DNA of 64,000 bases, from contig JAGTWJ010000001.1 of the NCBI GenBank assembly GCA_020064725.1, positions 1,116,001-1,180,000 on the forward strand. The letters are read 5' to 3'. The notes beneath the pieces were generated by a model. The model ran no database searches and was not told where the DNA came from. It saw nothing but the letters and a program-made list of their open reading frames with translations. Positions 50,243-62,932 of the stretch are shown here, in pieces. Position numbers and translations under genes: made by a program. This DNA is from Drechslerella dactyloides. Lineage: Eukaryota; Ascomycota; Orbiliomycetes; Orbiliales; Orbiliaceae. Each line of letters begins with the position of its first letter. Position 1 is the stretch's first letter.

Positions 50243-52982
50243 GGTCAGAACGCGGGCGGGGATATTTAAATACGCACCACCGAGGGTATCGTTGAAGCGC
50301 AACAACCAGGAAAAAAAAGTCGAGGACTGTCTATAGGGTTGAAGCCTGCACGTCAGTCTAGAATGTTCGGACTCCCGAATTCCTGTTGCTCGGCGGGCGG
50401 GCTCTGACTGATTGGGTCGCTTACCGTTTAACCTGTAGCCGAGGGTATCGTTGCTATGGGATCGAGGGGGGAAGTTCTTGTGTTCGAAGCTCGCGATGGG
50501 AAGGGTGATGATTTTTTTTGAGGTTGGTCCGGCCGAAGCTGGTGAGAGCTGTCGGGTAAATAGACTGTCGCCGGGGCTTCAATGGCGGCGGAAATGTGTT
50601 GCCGCGTGTCTTTTTGCGAGTTACACACACACAATCGCAGACTGCCCTTTTTGCGCCACAGCTTGGCAGGGTTAGCCTCCGCCGATTTGGCAATGGCGTC
50701 TTCACATGCCGGCTGATGAATGGGTTGCGTTGAATGGCCCTGCACGTCAGCTGGTGAATGAATGGCAAGGGCCACTGTGGTCTCCGCGAGATACAATGCA
50801 CCGACGGAGCTCTCGACGTCGCTTTGGCAGCCTTGCTCTATTCGCTCTGTCCCCCAGCCGTCCCAAAATCCTCGAATATACTAGCGCGCATCTTATCGCC
50901 TATGGCCCCCGTGGACTTGCGACGAAAATCCAAGATCGGATCTAGATAGCTCGATAATCTATGCCAAAGTCTCGAAAAGTGCGCTCGTGGACTGCAGGGC
51001 ATCCCGCTAACGTCTAAGTGCGAATACGCCATTTCCATTAGGTTATAGCCGTCCGGAGAGAGTTAGAAATGAGGCTTAATCCGTCATCTCTTTGATCATT
51101 CACAAAAGGCTCACTCTAATTTCGTCTCTTCGCAGGTTTACTTCCGAAACGGCTCGCGCATAAAACCGAAGCCAACTACGGGTGACGTGCCGGCCAAAAA
51201 ATTAAAACGGTCAAAACCTCCTCGAGCACTCTCGGCTGCTTTTCTCCGAGTAAATGCCCACTCTAACGCGCACTGGATGGCGGCGGGGGGCGCGAGTGCC
51301 TCCTCATGCATGCAGGCTCTCGCCCTGGAAATCCTTGCCATGCACATAACGCCATGCACCTCGATGCAGCCGCCAAGCAAGCTATCGCCATGGCTCGTAT
51401 TCCTGCTGTTATCTATCGTCGATGCGTTCACGTGTGCAGACATATAGACATGGATGAATGAGCACGGACGCACAGAGTACATTGTGGTCAGTAGATAGTG
51501 CACGTCTACCAAGGCTAGCGAACAAAGGAGTCGCGCAATAAGGAACTCGAGCACAGCATAATTAATTGCAGATACATGCAGCTTGTGTGCCCGATTGGAT
51601 TATCTAGCTTTCGATTTCTGCTTTCTGCCTACTGATTGCCATGCACTTCGGACGCACGTCGGGTTCGGTGGCTAGGGCATCGCGAACCTTCGCGTTTTGG
51701 TGTGACAGTCGCACAAGCATAATTAACATTTTACTCGAGCCGGCCGGCGCAGGAGAATCGGTTTCACATTCTGCGATAACTGGTGACACATTCCTGTCGG
51801 CGTCGGTGTTGATATTTCGTAGTCTCGGGGATATTTCGATATCCTCGGGGACGCTGCAGTTCGTTAGCTTGTTAGAGCTCTTTCGGGTTACCGCTGTACT
51901 TATCGATATACAAGTTAAGTTTGGTAATGGCGAGCATGGATGCCCGATGATTCCCCACTTCTCGATGCCCCTGCTTATTGTCAACTTTTCGCTCGCTTGT
52001 CTGTAACAAGAACGCTGGGCAGGTATGCACAGGTGGTTGGAAGCACTGGCACAGTCGAGGGAACTTATCGGCTAGCGGCCTGGCCCATCTCATCTCGTTG
52101 CCTTCCATTACGTATCTGGGGGTATTCGTCTGAATAGAGTCTGAAGTCGACAGCCAATCAGGCGACCAAAGTGCAGGATGCGACCTCCAGCAAGGTTGTC
52201 GGTGCATACCAAACAGGAGACCTCCGAAGGACTCGGTTTGGGAAGAAAGCTGGTCCATTCCAGCAGGTGCTCACCAAGCTGTACCGCCTCCCTGCAGGCT
52301 AGTGCCATTCCCGTCGAGGAAGCGTAGATCCAAAGACTGTAGACGCTCCATCATGTACCGTACGCATGGCCGTGTACATCAGGAGCGATGGAAGCTGGTC
52401 GACTGGCCGATCCGGCCCGTCGAGCTCTGAACAAAAGAACGGCACTGGCTCCACAGGCCGTTGAGGCTCAGGCTTGCCCGTCGTCCCATCATTCCAGTTG
52501 TAAAATTATGCTAGCTGTGTCGTTGTTGGTGGCTCGAATCCGGCATCTCGAAGCAAGGCGCATCGAGTGGGTGTCAGTTTCGCGCTATGGAAGTCCAGTG
52601 CGCAAGTGCCCCCCCAGCTGCAGCCCGGAGTCTTGGAACCAAAGAACGGCATCCTGATGAGATGCAAGCCCGCCCGTACTAGGCTGCTTCGGTATATTGT
52701 CAAGCATGATCGAAACCGGGGCGTTGGAGAAGCAAGTCAGAAGGAGGCCGTAATTAAAAGACAGGAAGGCCATGAATCGAAGCCAAGTTGACCACTCCGC
52801 GCCTTTTCCCCCTTCCCGCACATTTGCTCTGGATCGAGATACTCTTGACGGCCGTGATTCAAACAATACCATCCACCCTACGAGGAACCCCAAGGCGGAC
52901 ATCGCTGCATCGGGCTGGAGCTGTCGAACGTCGTTAATCGTGATTCTGCAGTGCGGCGTTCGGTAGCCAGTCACAGTCACAG

Positions 52983-55367
52983 ATGCCGGGCAGGTGGAGC
53001 GAAATGGAGCCACCAACACAACCGGCCAGGCCGCTGCCTTCGCTGCTGCAACACCACTCGCCCTTCCATCGCCAGTCCTCGTTCGCCCTCGACCTCGCCC
53101 TCGGCACGACCGCCTCCGGCATGGATCTCCCGCCAATTGCAGCGCTGTTCGTGATCAGATTCGACATCAAGGCTGGGTACGCTAACGAGCCCGCTCCTCT
53201 CCCGGCGGCGTCCAGACGGCTGGTGGCTAATTTTTGCAATGGTGGCATGTTGATAGTTACTTGATTGAGTGGAAGAAGGCAGCAACTGGAGGTTTGTCCG
53301 CCCCTTCGGCGGTTCCCCGAGATGACGATACCATCACCAATGGATGACTTGACGGCTGACGCTCTGAGTCTGGATAGTGAACGTCGATGGCGTCGAATTC
53401 AAATCGCTGCCCTCCGGGCTGCACAAGCTCAAGGAGGACCTGGTGTACGGTGGCATCCCTATTCAACACCCAAGCAGAGATCGTGGTCGCTAATGGCGGG
53501 GAATGCAGGTACTTTGTCCACCAGCCCTTCGCGGGCGTCGCCGCCTTCGTGAACGCGCCGGCCGGCGAAGACAGTCGGAACTCGCTCATGCTGGCTGTCG
53601 GCGTCCTGGTCCCGCTCACTTATGGCAGGCTCGGTCGCAGCTGGCGACATGCGCAGAACCTGAAGGATTTGGCAACGTAAGAGGGACACATCGCGATTCC
53701 ACGACGTCACTCGTCCCACTAACGAGAGGAAACAGAGCGCTCGTCCAGAATACCACCGACCACACCCCTCTCGAGAACTACTTCAGCCTCTACCGGGCTT
53801 CCGATGAACTTATGGAACAGCATCTCAACAACAAGGGCGTCTCGTCCTCACCAGGCATCACTCGCTCCGTTTCCTTCCAAGCCAAGACCCCGCCAAAGAT
53901 GCAATTGCGCCACCGCTCGATATCGGACGCTACCGCGCTAATCTTCCCCGGCCAGTCGCTATCACCGCACCACCCGGCCCTATCGTTACCAGACTTCGTC
54001 TTGACGTTCGGCCCGCTCATCTTCCCGTTACATCGAGCTGCGCTTATGAGGAAGAGGATTCTGCTGGTTTCGGAAGCCCCGGTTGAAAAGATCTGCAATT
54101 TTGGTATGCCCCTGGCTGTCGCACAGGCCCAAGACATATCGCTAACGATTCCGACACAGTTTACGACATATCCGTTTTGTCAAACATCCCATTCGCCGTT
54201 GCCGACCTTATCACATCTGATTTGCCGCGTCTGAAACCTCTGTTCAGCGTCGGCGTCCACGATATCCCGACCTTGGAGATCGAAGCCGCCCAAATCAAGA
54301 ATCGCGCCTCGGGTCTTCCGTTTACGACTAACGGTAGCGATCTGAACACTCCAGGCGAGCTGGGTAGCTGGGTAGCGGCAACTACAGACGCTATTCTCGC
54401 GATGAAGAAGGATCTCCACGACATTCTCGTCAAACTGCCGCCACCGGAGAGTGAAAACGCAGCGGAGAAAGTCTGGCCAACGATTGAGGTCTCGGCAACT
54501 GGGGAACAGATCAAGGCCACGCAACGGGATCTACGCAGGTACAGGGCTCTCAAAAGAAGTCTCAGACGATACTCCGGCCACGCTATCGAAAACCCCTTCA
54601 GCGACGAGGTCAATGGAGTCCATGACGACGACGATGACGACGCCCACAGCTCTGTGCACGAATACGACGAGAACGACGAGATCATGCAGCCGATTCTGGA
54701 ACGTCGCACGTCGACCATCTCGTCGCGATCGATACCACAATTCAAGGACATCGATACGAACTCGGAATTCGAGGAAACCGTATGCGAGAAACTATCATGG
54801 CCGCAGCTCGCCTACGAGAGCTTCATCTGGTGGGCTTCGGCGGGCGAGCAACGGATCGACGGCGGAGATGGTGACTCAGAGGGACTGGAAGCTCGTCCAG
54901 GCAGCGAAGACGAAAATCCGGGCTATATCACACCCATCGCTGCTGGGGGTCAAAAGCCCGTATTCCTCGCGCGCCAGAGACGGCGGAGTACGGGACTCAG
55001 CATCTCTGGGATGGACGGCACGGGTCCGCTAGGTAACGCAGAGATGGACATAATCGCGTACTTCCATCGGATGACTAGCCGCATAGTCGGCGGCATGGCG
55101 GACATTATCGACGCCAGCGGACTAGGCGAGGATGAAGGGGAAGCGGCGCCACCAGATACCGAAGGAGGGCTGTCTAGAGGCGACGTTGATCTCGAGGACG
55201 ACGAGAAGTGGGTGTTTGTTAGCCCCGACGACATGATGAGACTCGGACTGGACCAGTGGAGCACAAATGATGAGAAGTTCCTGAAGGAGGTGACAAGGCT
55301 GTGGTTTAGACGGGAAGCGATGGTGGAGCGAAGCGGCTTGATGATCTGTGGGATCAAATTGTGCTGA
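52983..55367 (+). CDS. DENN-family protein, DUF2347 (LCHN/DENND11-like) with DUF4484
   Basis: Join 52983..53176, 53257..53291, 53378..53444, 53509..53676, 53736..54103, 54160..55367; 679 residues. DENN-related proteins act with Rab GTPases in membrane traffic; the exact role of this fungal branch is not established. Spliced sequence gives MDLPPIAALFVIRFDIKAGY, then LIEWKKA, GVEFKSLPSGLHKLKEDLVY, FVHQPFAGVAAFVNAPAGED and AVGVLVPLTYGRLGRSWRHA, all family hallmarks and each crossing an intron in phase. The long last exon carries acidic, disordered sequence (~residues 420-450) and ends in the DUF4484-like block VFVSPDDMMRLGLDQWS through MICGIKLC. ATGs at 52983, 53004 and 53121 are all in frame, so the start is uncertain. 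Introns are 56-86 nt. Confidence 0.88.
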
Positions 55368-56935
55368 GGGAATGAAAAGCAGTGTTGAGATTTTTTTCCC
55401 TCTCGCATGGTTTTCTTTCTTGCCCCCCTTCTTTTTGCGGCTTCATTACGTGCTTTTTTCCTTCCTCGCGATACGAATTGCATTTTCGCGGACATATCAC
55501 ATCTCCTCACCTCACTTAATTTCTAAGTTATTTATTCTTACCGGCCATTGGATTGGCGTGATTCGGATACGGATATCGTTGATATCAGGAGGACCTTTCA
55601 TGCACTGGAGGCTTGTTTGAATACTGCCACTAATTGTGCGTTTGCCGCTGTTTTTCTCTTTGACTTAGCGCTTACCTTTTGCGATTCTTGCTTCATAGCT
55701 TGCATGTGGGTTCATCGATCGTCTGCATGCATGCTATCGAACCAGTGCTTTTTGCCTCTATTGATTTTGCTGCATTCGTGCGGAAGTTGTTTTTACGGAT
55801 TGTATATTCTTGATTCGTTGAATCTGATAATATGATGGTAATTAAGTACCTAGGTAAATTACATAAGTGGTGAACTGTGCATGGTAGTTGCAACCCAATT
55901 CGTGGGTCTGCGAATGTAATCCCGATCGCTGATACACGTAGACGTCACGCTGACTTGGAGGTTTATATTTGAATTCGGCCGCTGTTAAAATACCACTCAG
56001 TCAACACAAACGCTACATTATCGGGCCAACCGTCGACAAGCGATTAGAGTTGGCATCTCTACATCTACAAAGGTAATCGCGCACGCATCATCGTGGCTAT
56101 GTACATCTAGCCTATATTTCCACTAACCTTTGATCCGTTGTTGCTGCGCCTGCAAACCTAACGGAACTTGCCGTATGTCGTCGATCGATTCCTTCGTGGC
56201 CTTCACCTGTATCCGCCAACCAGGCACACGGGTCGATTACCGGTTCCTGGCAGATCGCAAACTCAATTCATGATAAACTTTCCTTGTCTGCAACCGGCCA
56301 TTATTGCGTATTCTGGAAACTGAGTGCCTGGCGCCCAGAATGGGTACCTACGACCCGAATGCAGCTGTGATGTACATATACGACAATGATGTGACGTCTG
56401 AGATTTCTATATCGAGGAGAGGGTATCCGTTTTGGATAACTAGGTCTCGAGAGGTAACTTTGGCTATTGAACTCCAGGCTTGCGGTTCGGTGGCGACGGC
56501 GTGGATCGCCTGGAACATTGACATTCGCGAGAGATTACGTTGTCAATGGGATATAGAATTGGTTTCTTGAAATTGGTTGCAGGGCGAATCAACTAGCATT
56601 GGTCCTGCTCCTGCTTCTGGATTTTGTATAGGGTGCGGTCTATCGATCTAGATGCGCATACGTATGTACGTATGTTTTATCTACACTTGCTCTAGGTCCG
56701 TAGCGGGTGAGAGGCGATATCAATATAGCAATACCGATATCATCGAGGCATAAATACTTCGTGAATCTGCCTTGGATCCCAAGAGATACGATCGAGCCCG
56801 CTCCATCATTCGCTTACATTACCCGCCAATTAATTCGTCTTGATCTATTACTTTAGCAACCCCCAAGCGTCCACAGCTATATCACATACCACTGCACCGT
56901 CACCCGTTCACTATTAATATATTCCTACTCACAAA
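55368..56935. other. Intergenic, AT-rich
   Basis: T-rich 3' flank of the DUF2347 gene, then AT-rich DNA. The last ~40 bp before 56936 contain ATTAATATATTCC and ACAAAATG, like a TATA-proximal leader and start context for the secreted-protein gene. No other gene is supported. Confidence 0.5.
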
Positions 56936-57798
56936 ATGCATCCGTTTTCTTCTACATTACCCTCCTCCCCCTCCTCGCCTTCGCCATCGCGGTCCCACCA
57001 GGCCTCCAGGCACGCCACTACAATGATTACGGCAACGACGGCCGCAACTTCACCTCCGAGGTCTGCCGTTTCGGTTCTGTATTCAACTACCTCAATTTCA
57101 TCCCATCCTCCAAACTCGACGGCGTGAAGTCCTGGTGTGCAAACCAGACTGCCACAGCCACTGGCGCCGCAACGGTTGACATGACGAGTATGGTGACGGC
57201 CACGTCGTTCGAACGGCCGACGGGAACATTTACACGGACGGTGACGAAGCCATGGACGACGAGAACTATCACTTTCCGCCGGGGAGGTCGCAGACGTAAG
57301 TTATTAGTTGAACGTTCTGACAACCGTATCATTATATGTAGTGATTAACTTGGTGACTGCATTGCAGCCTTCCTGGCAGCACGCACAGCAGCTCCCGCCC
57401 CAGAGCTTAAGGAACGCAGCTTCTGGCCCTTCAAAGATGGTGACCGCAACAACAATAACAACGATGATGACGACAACAACGAGAACGACGACGATAACGG
57501 CCGCCGCGCACGTGTCCCATCATACTGGCGAGACGCCGCTAGCTCCCTGATTCCAGTCTTCTGCAGCTGTCTTGACACCCCCTGGAAAACTCACACGGCA
57601 AACGGGACCTGGACGCGCTGGCACACGAGGACGTGGACGACGATGAGTGCCCCCACCGATGATGTTACCACCACGGATGCCGAGGTGACGACGACGGTGG
57701 ACGCGGGTATTGAAGCGACGGTGAGTAGTATATCGTGTAGACAGACATTCGTTATAGTGCTGACAGTGGTGCTCTAGGTTGCCATCACGGTAGGATAA
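56936..57798 (+). CDS. Secreted-type D/N-rich protein with out-of-frame start
   Basis: Apparent exons 56938..57295, 57368..57720, 57778..57798; 243 residues without an initiator. The frame opens ASVFFYITLLPLLAFAIAVP, a classical signal-peptide core, then RHYNDYGNDGRNFTSEVCRF. Exon 2 has FLAARTAAPAPELKERSFWP, a D/N-rich run, two nearby cysteines (VFCSCLDTPW) and a T/W-rich end. Introns of 72 and 57 nt have good signals and matching phase. The only well-placed ATG (56936, context ACAAAATG) is one base out of frame with the signal peptide; an upstream exon could also supply the start. Retaining intron 2 reads in frame to a hydrophobic end (TFVIVLTVVL). Four visible cysteines and small size recall fungal secreted proteins, but no family is recognised. 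Confidence 0.6.
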
Positions 57799-58452
57799 GG
57801 TCACACAAGGCGACGAGAAAACTTAGAAAATTTACGGAGTATGAGTTGAGCGGGCCAGTACTCCCCAAAAATAATGTTTCCTGTAAAAAAATACCTAATA
57901 TCTCACGTATCTGTAAATGGAGGTTGAATTTCATTCGATATATGGCTATGCTTGCGAGTTGATACTCTATTTCGACTGGATTGGTTGATGCGATTCGAAA
58001 TAAATAAATAAATAACGGAGCGGCTGGATTCAAGCTCTTGCTTTGCCTTTGTTCGAGTAACGTGCGTATTTAGTCTGAAGTGTATACACTGTACCCTATG
58101 TATTGAGTATTAGCAATAAGTTCTAGCTCATATATAACTCTCGGGACAATGCTCTACTTCCAAAGATCTTAGAATAGTAGAAATACGGATGATTTTTCGG
58201 GTGTACATATATAGGTATATGCACCAACAGATACCAAACGCTTAAAATGCGTTATCACCATCCTCATCCGTATGGATTTGCTGGGAAATTTAAATGCACA
58301 ATTCAAGAGTAGTATTTAACTTAGTACGTATGTATGTATAAAACCGTCTAGTAGTTATGCACAATGATAAAACAAAAAGACAAAATCCAAACGCTTCTCA
58401 CCTTACCACTACCTACCCCCTTACTACCACCTACGGCCCATATCTACACTCT
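57799..58452. other. Convergent 3' flanks
   Basis: AT-rich 3' sequence shared by the secreted-protein gene and LHS1, which converge here. No gene seen. Confidence 0.6.
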
Positions 58453-61400
58453 TTACAATTCATCATGTCCACTAGTCTTAGGCTTTGGCTCCTCCTTCGT
58501 CTCTACTTTTTGCTCTGCTTCTTCGGTTTCCACCTTCCCCTCTGCCTCCACGGGCTCATCTGGTCCACCAACCACAATCTTCCTCTCCTTCCTTTCGCTT
58601 GGGTGCTTGGCTTGCTCCTCACGCATGTTGTTGACGATAGTGTCCAGCTCCTCGTCCGACAATCCGCTGACAACCTCCTGCATACCCTCTTCGACACCCT
58701 CCATACCCGGCATCCCCGTCATCTTCAACATCTTCTTTGCTTCTTCTTCCTTCGCGCGGCGCTCCTCGGATATCTGTGCCTTCTTCGGCTTCCAAGGTGG
58801 TACGTAGCTTGACTTCTTGCGGCTGTTGAACTTGTCCATTTCCATCTCCAGCGACAAGGAGCGCGACTGCAGATCCCGCGATAGCAGGACTGGCTGTTCG
58901 TGGGCTTGTAGGGCGTCTTGGTTGGTCGAGGTTTCCGTGAGCCATTTTTCACTGTTGGAGACGAGTTTTGATAGATCCTCGATATCGGTGTCACTGTAGA
59001 GGACGACAGGGGCGGGCGTGGGTGTCGGCTTCCGGCTGCTTCGCGAGCGGGTCTTACTCGATTTCGCGGAGGTGCTAGAAGAAGAACTGCTGGTCGAAGA
59101 TTCCTCAAGGTCGTCAAGCGGATTGCCGGTGCTTTCGCTGGAAGCGGCGGAGGAAGCAGTGTCGGCGGTAGCGGAAGACGCGGATTCTTCCGCTGCGCTG
59201 GCGGCTGCTTCGGCGGACTTACTCGCCTCCGCTTCCGCGGCAGCGGAGGACGACGCGGATGCAGCAGCCTCCGATGAGCTGACGCTTTCGACAAAGCTGC
59301 TCGAGTAGGATGACCAGCTGGTAATATCGACCTCGTGTTGCGACACCGCCTTCTTCATCTTTGCGAGGAGTTTCTGACCGTCCTTGATATTCTTCTTCAG
59401 TCGCTTAACGGCATCCGGGCGCTTCTCAGCCTCCTTTCTACGGTGTGAGATGGGCGACTCTAGATCTTTCAGTTCCTTGAGCTTATCGAGGAGGACTTGC
59501 CGCTCGGCCATGTCGGCGTCGCGGGTGTAGATCCAGTCCGAGATTTCGTTGATTTTCTCCTGCAATGCCTGTCGCTGTTCCTCTATTGAGACGGCGATGA
59601 AGGCGTCGCTTGAGAGCAGTTCTGTGGCACGGTATGTGAAAGCCTCGAGATTGTTTCGTGCCTCTTCACGCTGCATACGGGTAGTGTCATCGCGGTCGAA
59701 GGTGTTCAGCTTCTCCCTTGCCGCATTGAGCTCCTCGACCGTGCGGGGGGCTAGGCCGGCTCGTTCGAGGGTAAATTCGAGGGCTACCTTCTCGATTGGC
59801 TTGCCATTCACGCCAGTGGGTGTTGGCGCCTCGGACTTTGTCTTGGAAGACTTGCTCTTCGTCGTCTTGCTGGATTCCGCGGATTTTGAAGACGACTTCT
59901 CCTCTTCGTCCTTGAGCACCTTTTGGTCTTTATCTTTACCGAAGCCGAAGAAACCCTTGACGTCGTCGACGAGGCCTGTCTTCTTCTCATCGTACTCGCA
60001 GCTGATCTCGCCCGCGAGGACTTCTGGGAAGCCGAACTTCTCGCCGATGCGGATGTCGAATTGGGTTGTGAGTGTGTTCTCGATGCAGTTTACGTCGGCG
60101 CGGAGCTTGGCGAGCGAGGCTGTCAAGTTTGTGGTTGTCACCTTCAGGATCTCTTCCTTCGGCGACTCGGGGATCAGGTGGCTGCCGAGGATCTGGTAGA
60201 TGTTGAAGCTAAAGTCGTTGGTCATTTTGATGGGCACGAAGCGGCTCTTTCCGCGCCACGCGGGTGCAGGGAACAAGTTCTGCGAGATTTCTAGTAATCC
60301 ACAGTGTCAGCATTGTTCCAAGGATTCGGGGACCAGACGGTTATAAGCTCATTCGTGAACCCATACCCGTCTAGCACTTATCATATGAAGGTATGATTGC
60401 GAAGGAATATTATACGTACCCTTCCCGGTAGCTTCAGAGGTATACCGCATCCCAACAGTGTAAGAGCTAACATCCTGCACCCGGATATCCTTGACCCTGA
60501 ACAACTTGCTCAGACTGGCCCCGCGGAACGTCGCCCCCATAACTGCAGCCTCATCACCGTTCACATTCTTCGAAATCTTTTCACCGACAAGATCCGCTAG
60601 GACCTTCTGCACAAACGGCACCCGTACGCCGCCGCCAAAGACGATAACGCTGTCAACGATATCAAGGCCGCCCTTCAACTTGTCCACGGCGTCGGTAATA
60701 GGTTGGGAGATACGGATGGTGTATTCCTTGAGCATTTCCTCGAATTCTGCACGCTGGATCTTGCGGCTGCGGAAGTCGATGTCTGGGAAGAAACTCTCAA
60801 TCGAGCTGACAGCTTCTGTGTTTGCGCTGAGGATGTGGCGGACGCGGGCTGCTTCTTTCCATAGCTTTGCGACCTGCTTTCCCGTCAATAGTTCCTTGAT
60901 GGACTTTCCTTCGCTTTCCGCTAGCTTTTTCCCAGCTTTGCTTTGCGTAAATTCGTTGAGGAGGAGGTCGAACATCTTTTGGTTGAATGCGTCGCCGCCA
61001 AGTGAACGGTCGAAACCAACACCGAGCGCGGAGACCTCAGTGACGGTCTTATTGAGCCGTCCTTCTTTAATTGTTTTGCCGCGAATCTGCACGACTGTCG
61101 CCGTCGTAGATCCGGCGCCCATATCGTAAATGACATGGACTTCTGGCTTTGAGTCTTGCGTGAAGGACCGGGTCATCGCGTAGTTCAGGCCGACGGCTAT
61201 ACCGTCGCTGACTAGCTCCATGACTCTCATACCCGCCATTTCTGACGCTGCGATGATGGCGTGCCGTTCTTCCATTGTGAAGTATGCAGGGACGGTGATA
61301 ACGCAGTCGGTGATGGTATTGCCATCGTTCGCGAGTGCCTCGCCGGACCGTCTGACCGACGTCAATTGCATTGCAATCAGCTCTTCCAGCTCGAATTCGC

Positions 61401-61845
61401 CATCCGGTGACGCATTGCTACGGAACTTGACAGTCGACCGTCCAGCTGCCGACGACAGCGTCGTCTGTAAGCTGGGGAGCCGGTTGACATAGTTCTTCAA
61501 TCGGTCATCGCTGACCTCGTACACGCCGAGCAGCTGCTTGAGATTCGGGTAGACATCCGTGGGGTATCGGGCGGCGAAATTCGCAGCGTCAACACCGTAC
61601 AGTCGTTCTGGGCTCGAGTTGGCGGGTGACGTTGATGACTTTGGTTTGAATGCTACGGCGGTGACTTCCTTGCGTTTGGAGTCCTTTGTGAGCACGATTT
61701 CGATGGGAATGCCAGGTTTTACGAGCGCGGCTTTGATGAATTCCGTGCCATAGTCGATACCTAGGATTGAGGCGGAGGCGGAGACGAGGGAGGTGAAGAG
61801 GAGGAGGAGGCCCGCGAGGGTGGTCGTGCGGTCCGTGTAGCGCAT
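58453..61845 (-). CDS. LHS1: ER-lumen Hsp70-like chaperone Lhs1 (Grp170/HYOU1 type)
   Basis: Complement of join 58453..60290, 60420..61845; 1,087 residues. Lhs1 is the nucleotide-exchange factor and partner of the ER Hsp70 Kar2/BiP. It starts with a signal peptide (TTTLAGLLLLFTSLVSASAS). The ATPase domain follows, with ILGIDYGTEFIKAALV, VIYDMGAGSTTATVV and VIVFGGGVRVPFVQKVL as phosphate and adenosine motifs. The extended C-terminal helical domain holds a long Ser/Ala-rich insert and the protein ends in HDEL, the ER retrieval signal. The single 129-nt intron joins EATGK to EISQNLF at the start of the substrate-binding part. ACGTGG elements in the leader and promoter fit control by the unfolded-protein response. 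Confidence 0.95.
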
Positions 61846-62932
61846 CGTGAGGGTGCGTTACGCCCTGGACGTGGAGGGCGTGCCAGAACGTGGGTTTATC
61901 GTGGCGGATACCTGCTCAGCGTGATTAGTTTCAACGTGGAGAGGCGAAAGTTTCGCAATTACAGAATTTTTGGCAATATACCTTCTCAACTCGAGGTGGT
62001 CAATGGCCCTTGCAGGTGCCAGAACGTGGGTGGGGTCGTGGCGAGATATCAACCTCAAGCTTTGAAAATGTACTCGGAGCGGAGGCGTGCCAATGGGGTA
62101 TACGAGACTCGCCAGCGGCGTGCGTGGAATTCAAGGTGAAAAATCGCAAAGAGGTAACTCAACCCGGGCCAATAGGATCCGGGTATGTGCATGTACTGTA
62201 CGGCTAATGGTATCGACGGAGGCGGACCAGGAGCGCCATGCGCATGCTCTTGTAGCTGTCGGGCCCTGACAGCAGCGGTGAGAACAGTCTGGCAGGTTTG
62301 GCGTGAAACGGGTCAATTGGGCCTGCAATCAGAGATAGATGACTCGTGCCAATGCGCCGCCGCGGATTATCGCCACGGTGTCAGCTGTGGTTTTGGAGGT
62401 ATGTGAACAGGTGGCCTCTCGAAGCCGTGTTGCGGGTGTCGTCGAACCGCTGTGCCGCAAGCTGTGGCGCGGCAAACTGATCCGGAAGGTGGGGCCGGCA
62501 AACATTCCGACTGCACTGGTATGTGAAAGACGGAGCTGTACAGAATACCACTGGGTATTAGTTGGGCTTGATTAAGATCTTTGTAGTTCTTCCGAATGAC
62601 GGGCTTAATAGTGAGAATGCGGTCGGTGGTATCCTGGTGGAATATGCACAATTTGTCGCCATTGTATGTACAGTATCTACACAAAATATACATCTACAGC
62701 TGGATGACGTCCGGCGTAGTCACGCGATGCATCGTCTCGTATCTGAAGCACTCTCCGTTAGTTTCACGTTATGGTGATATTGCGGTATGGGATCATATCA
62801 GGATCATTACGTACCGCTTTCCTCTAAATGCCCAGACGCCCCAATTGCTCTGACTCAGCCCCCCACTCGGATCCGTCCTAATTTCCGCTATTAGCATTGC
62901 ATATCGTAATGACGAATGTAAGGATTGGGTTC
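61846..62932. other. LHS1 promoter and MSS51 3' flank
   Basis: Upstream region of LHS1 (first ~300 bp, with ACGTGG repeats) followed by sequence that includes the 3' flank of the MSS51 homologue. No coding region is supported. Confidence 0.55.
61866..62043 (-). promoter_or_regulatory. Repeated ACGTGG elements, possible UPR sites
   Basis: ACGTGG occurs four times within about 180 bp upstream of the LHS1 ATG. Two lie in a longer direct repeat, TGCCAGAACGTGGGT followed by TCGTGGCG, at 61881-61907 and 62017-62043. Hac1/XBP1-type bZIP factors bind ACGTG cores, and Lhs1 is a known unfolded-protein-response target in yeast. That these are Hac1 sites is inference. Confidence 0.4.

Larger units (their letters stand above)
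49079..52982. other. Intergenic region of 3.9 kb
   Basis: Directly upstream of 49078 is a long purine tract on the plus strand (CT-rich in the sense of the gene at 47329-49078), probably its promoter or leader. GGAAG repeats lie at about 50191-50242. Minus-strand open frames at 51138-51554 (138 codons), 51604-51984 (126) and 51872-52258 (128) have fairly ordinary amino-acid composition but no family resemblance and no clear joining introns. I leave them uncalled. The last few hundred bases are the promoter of the DUF2347 gene. Confidence 0.5.

Noticed and set aside
52500..52560. Possible tRNA B box (GGCTCGAATCC)
   Set aside because: No matching A box or cloverleaf stems could be drawn around it.
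52585..53136. 183-codon minus-strand ORF
   Set aside because: Its upstream half is antisense to the first exon of the DUF2347 gene, and its composition is that of a shadow frame.
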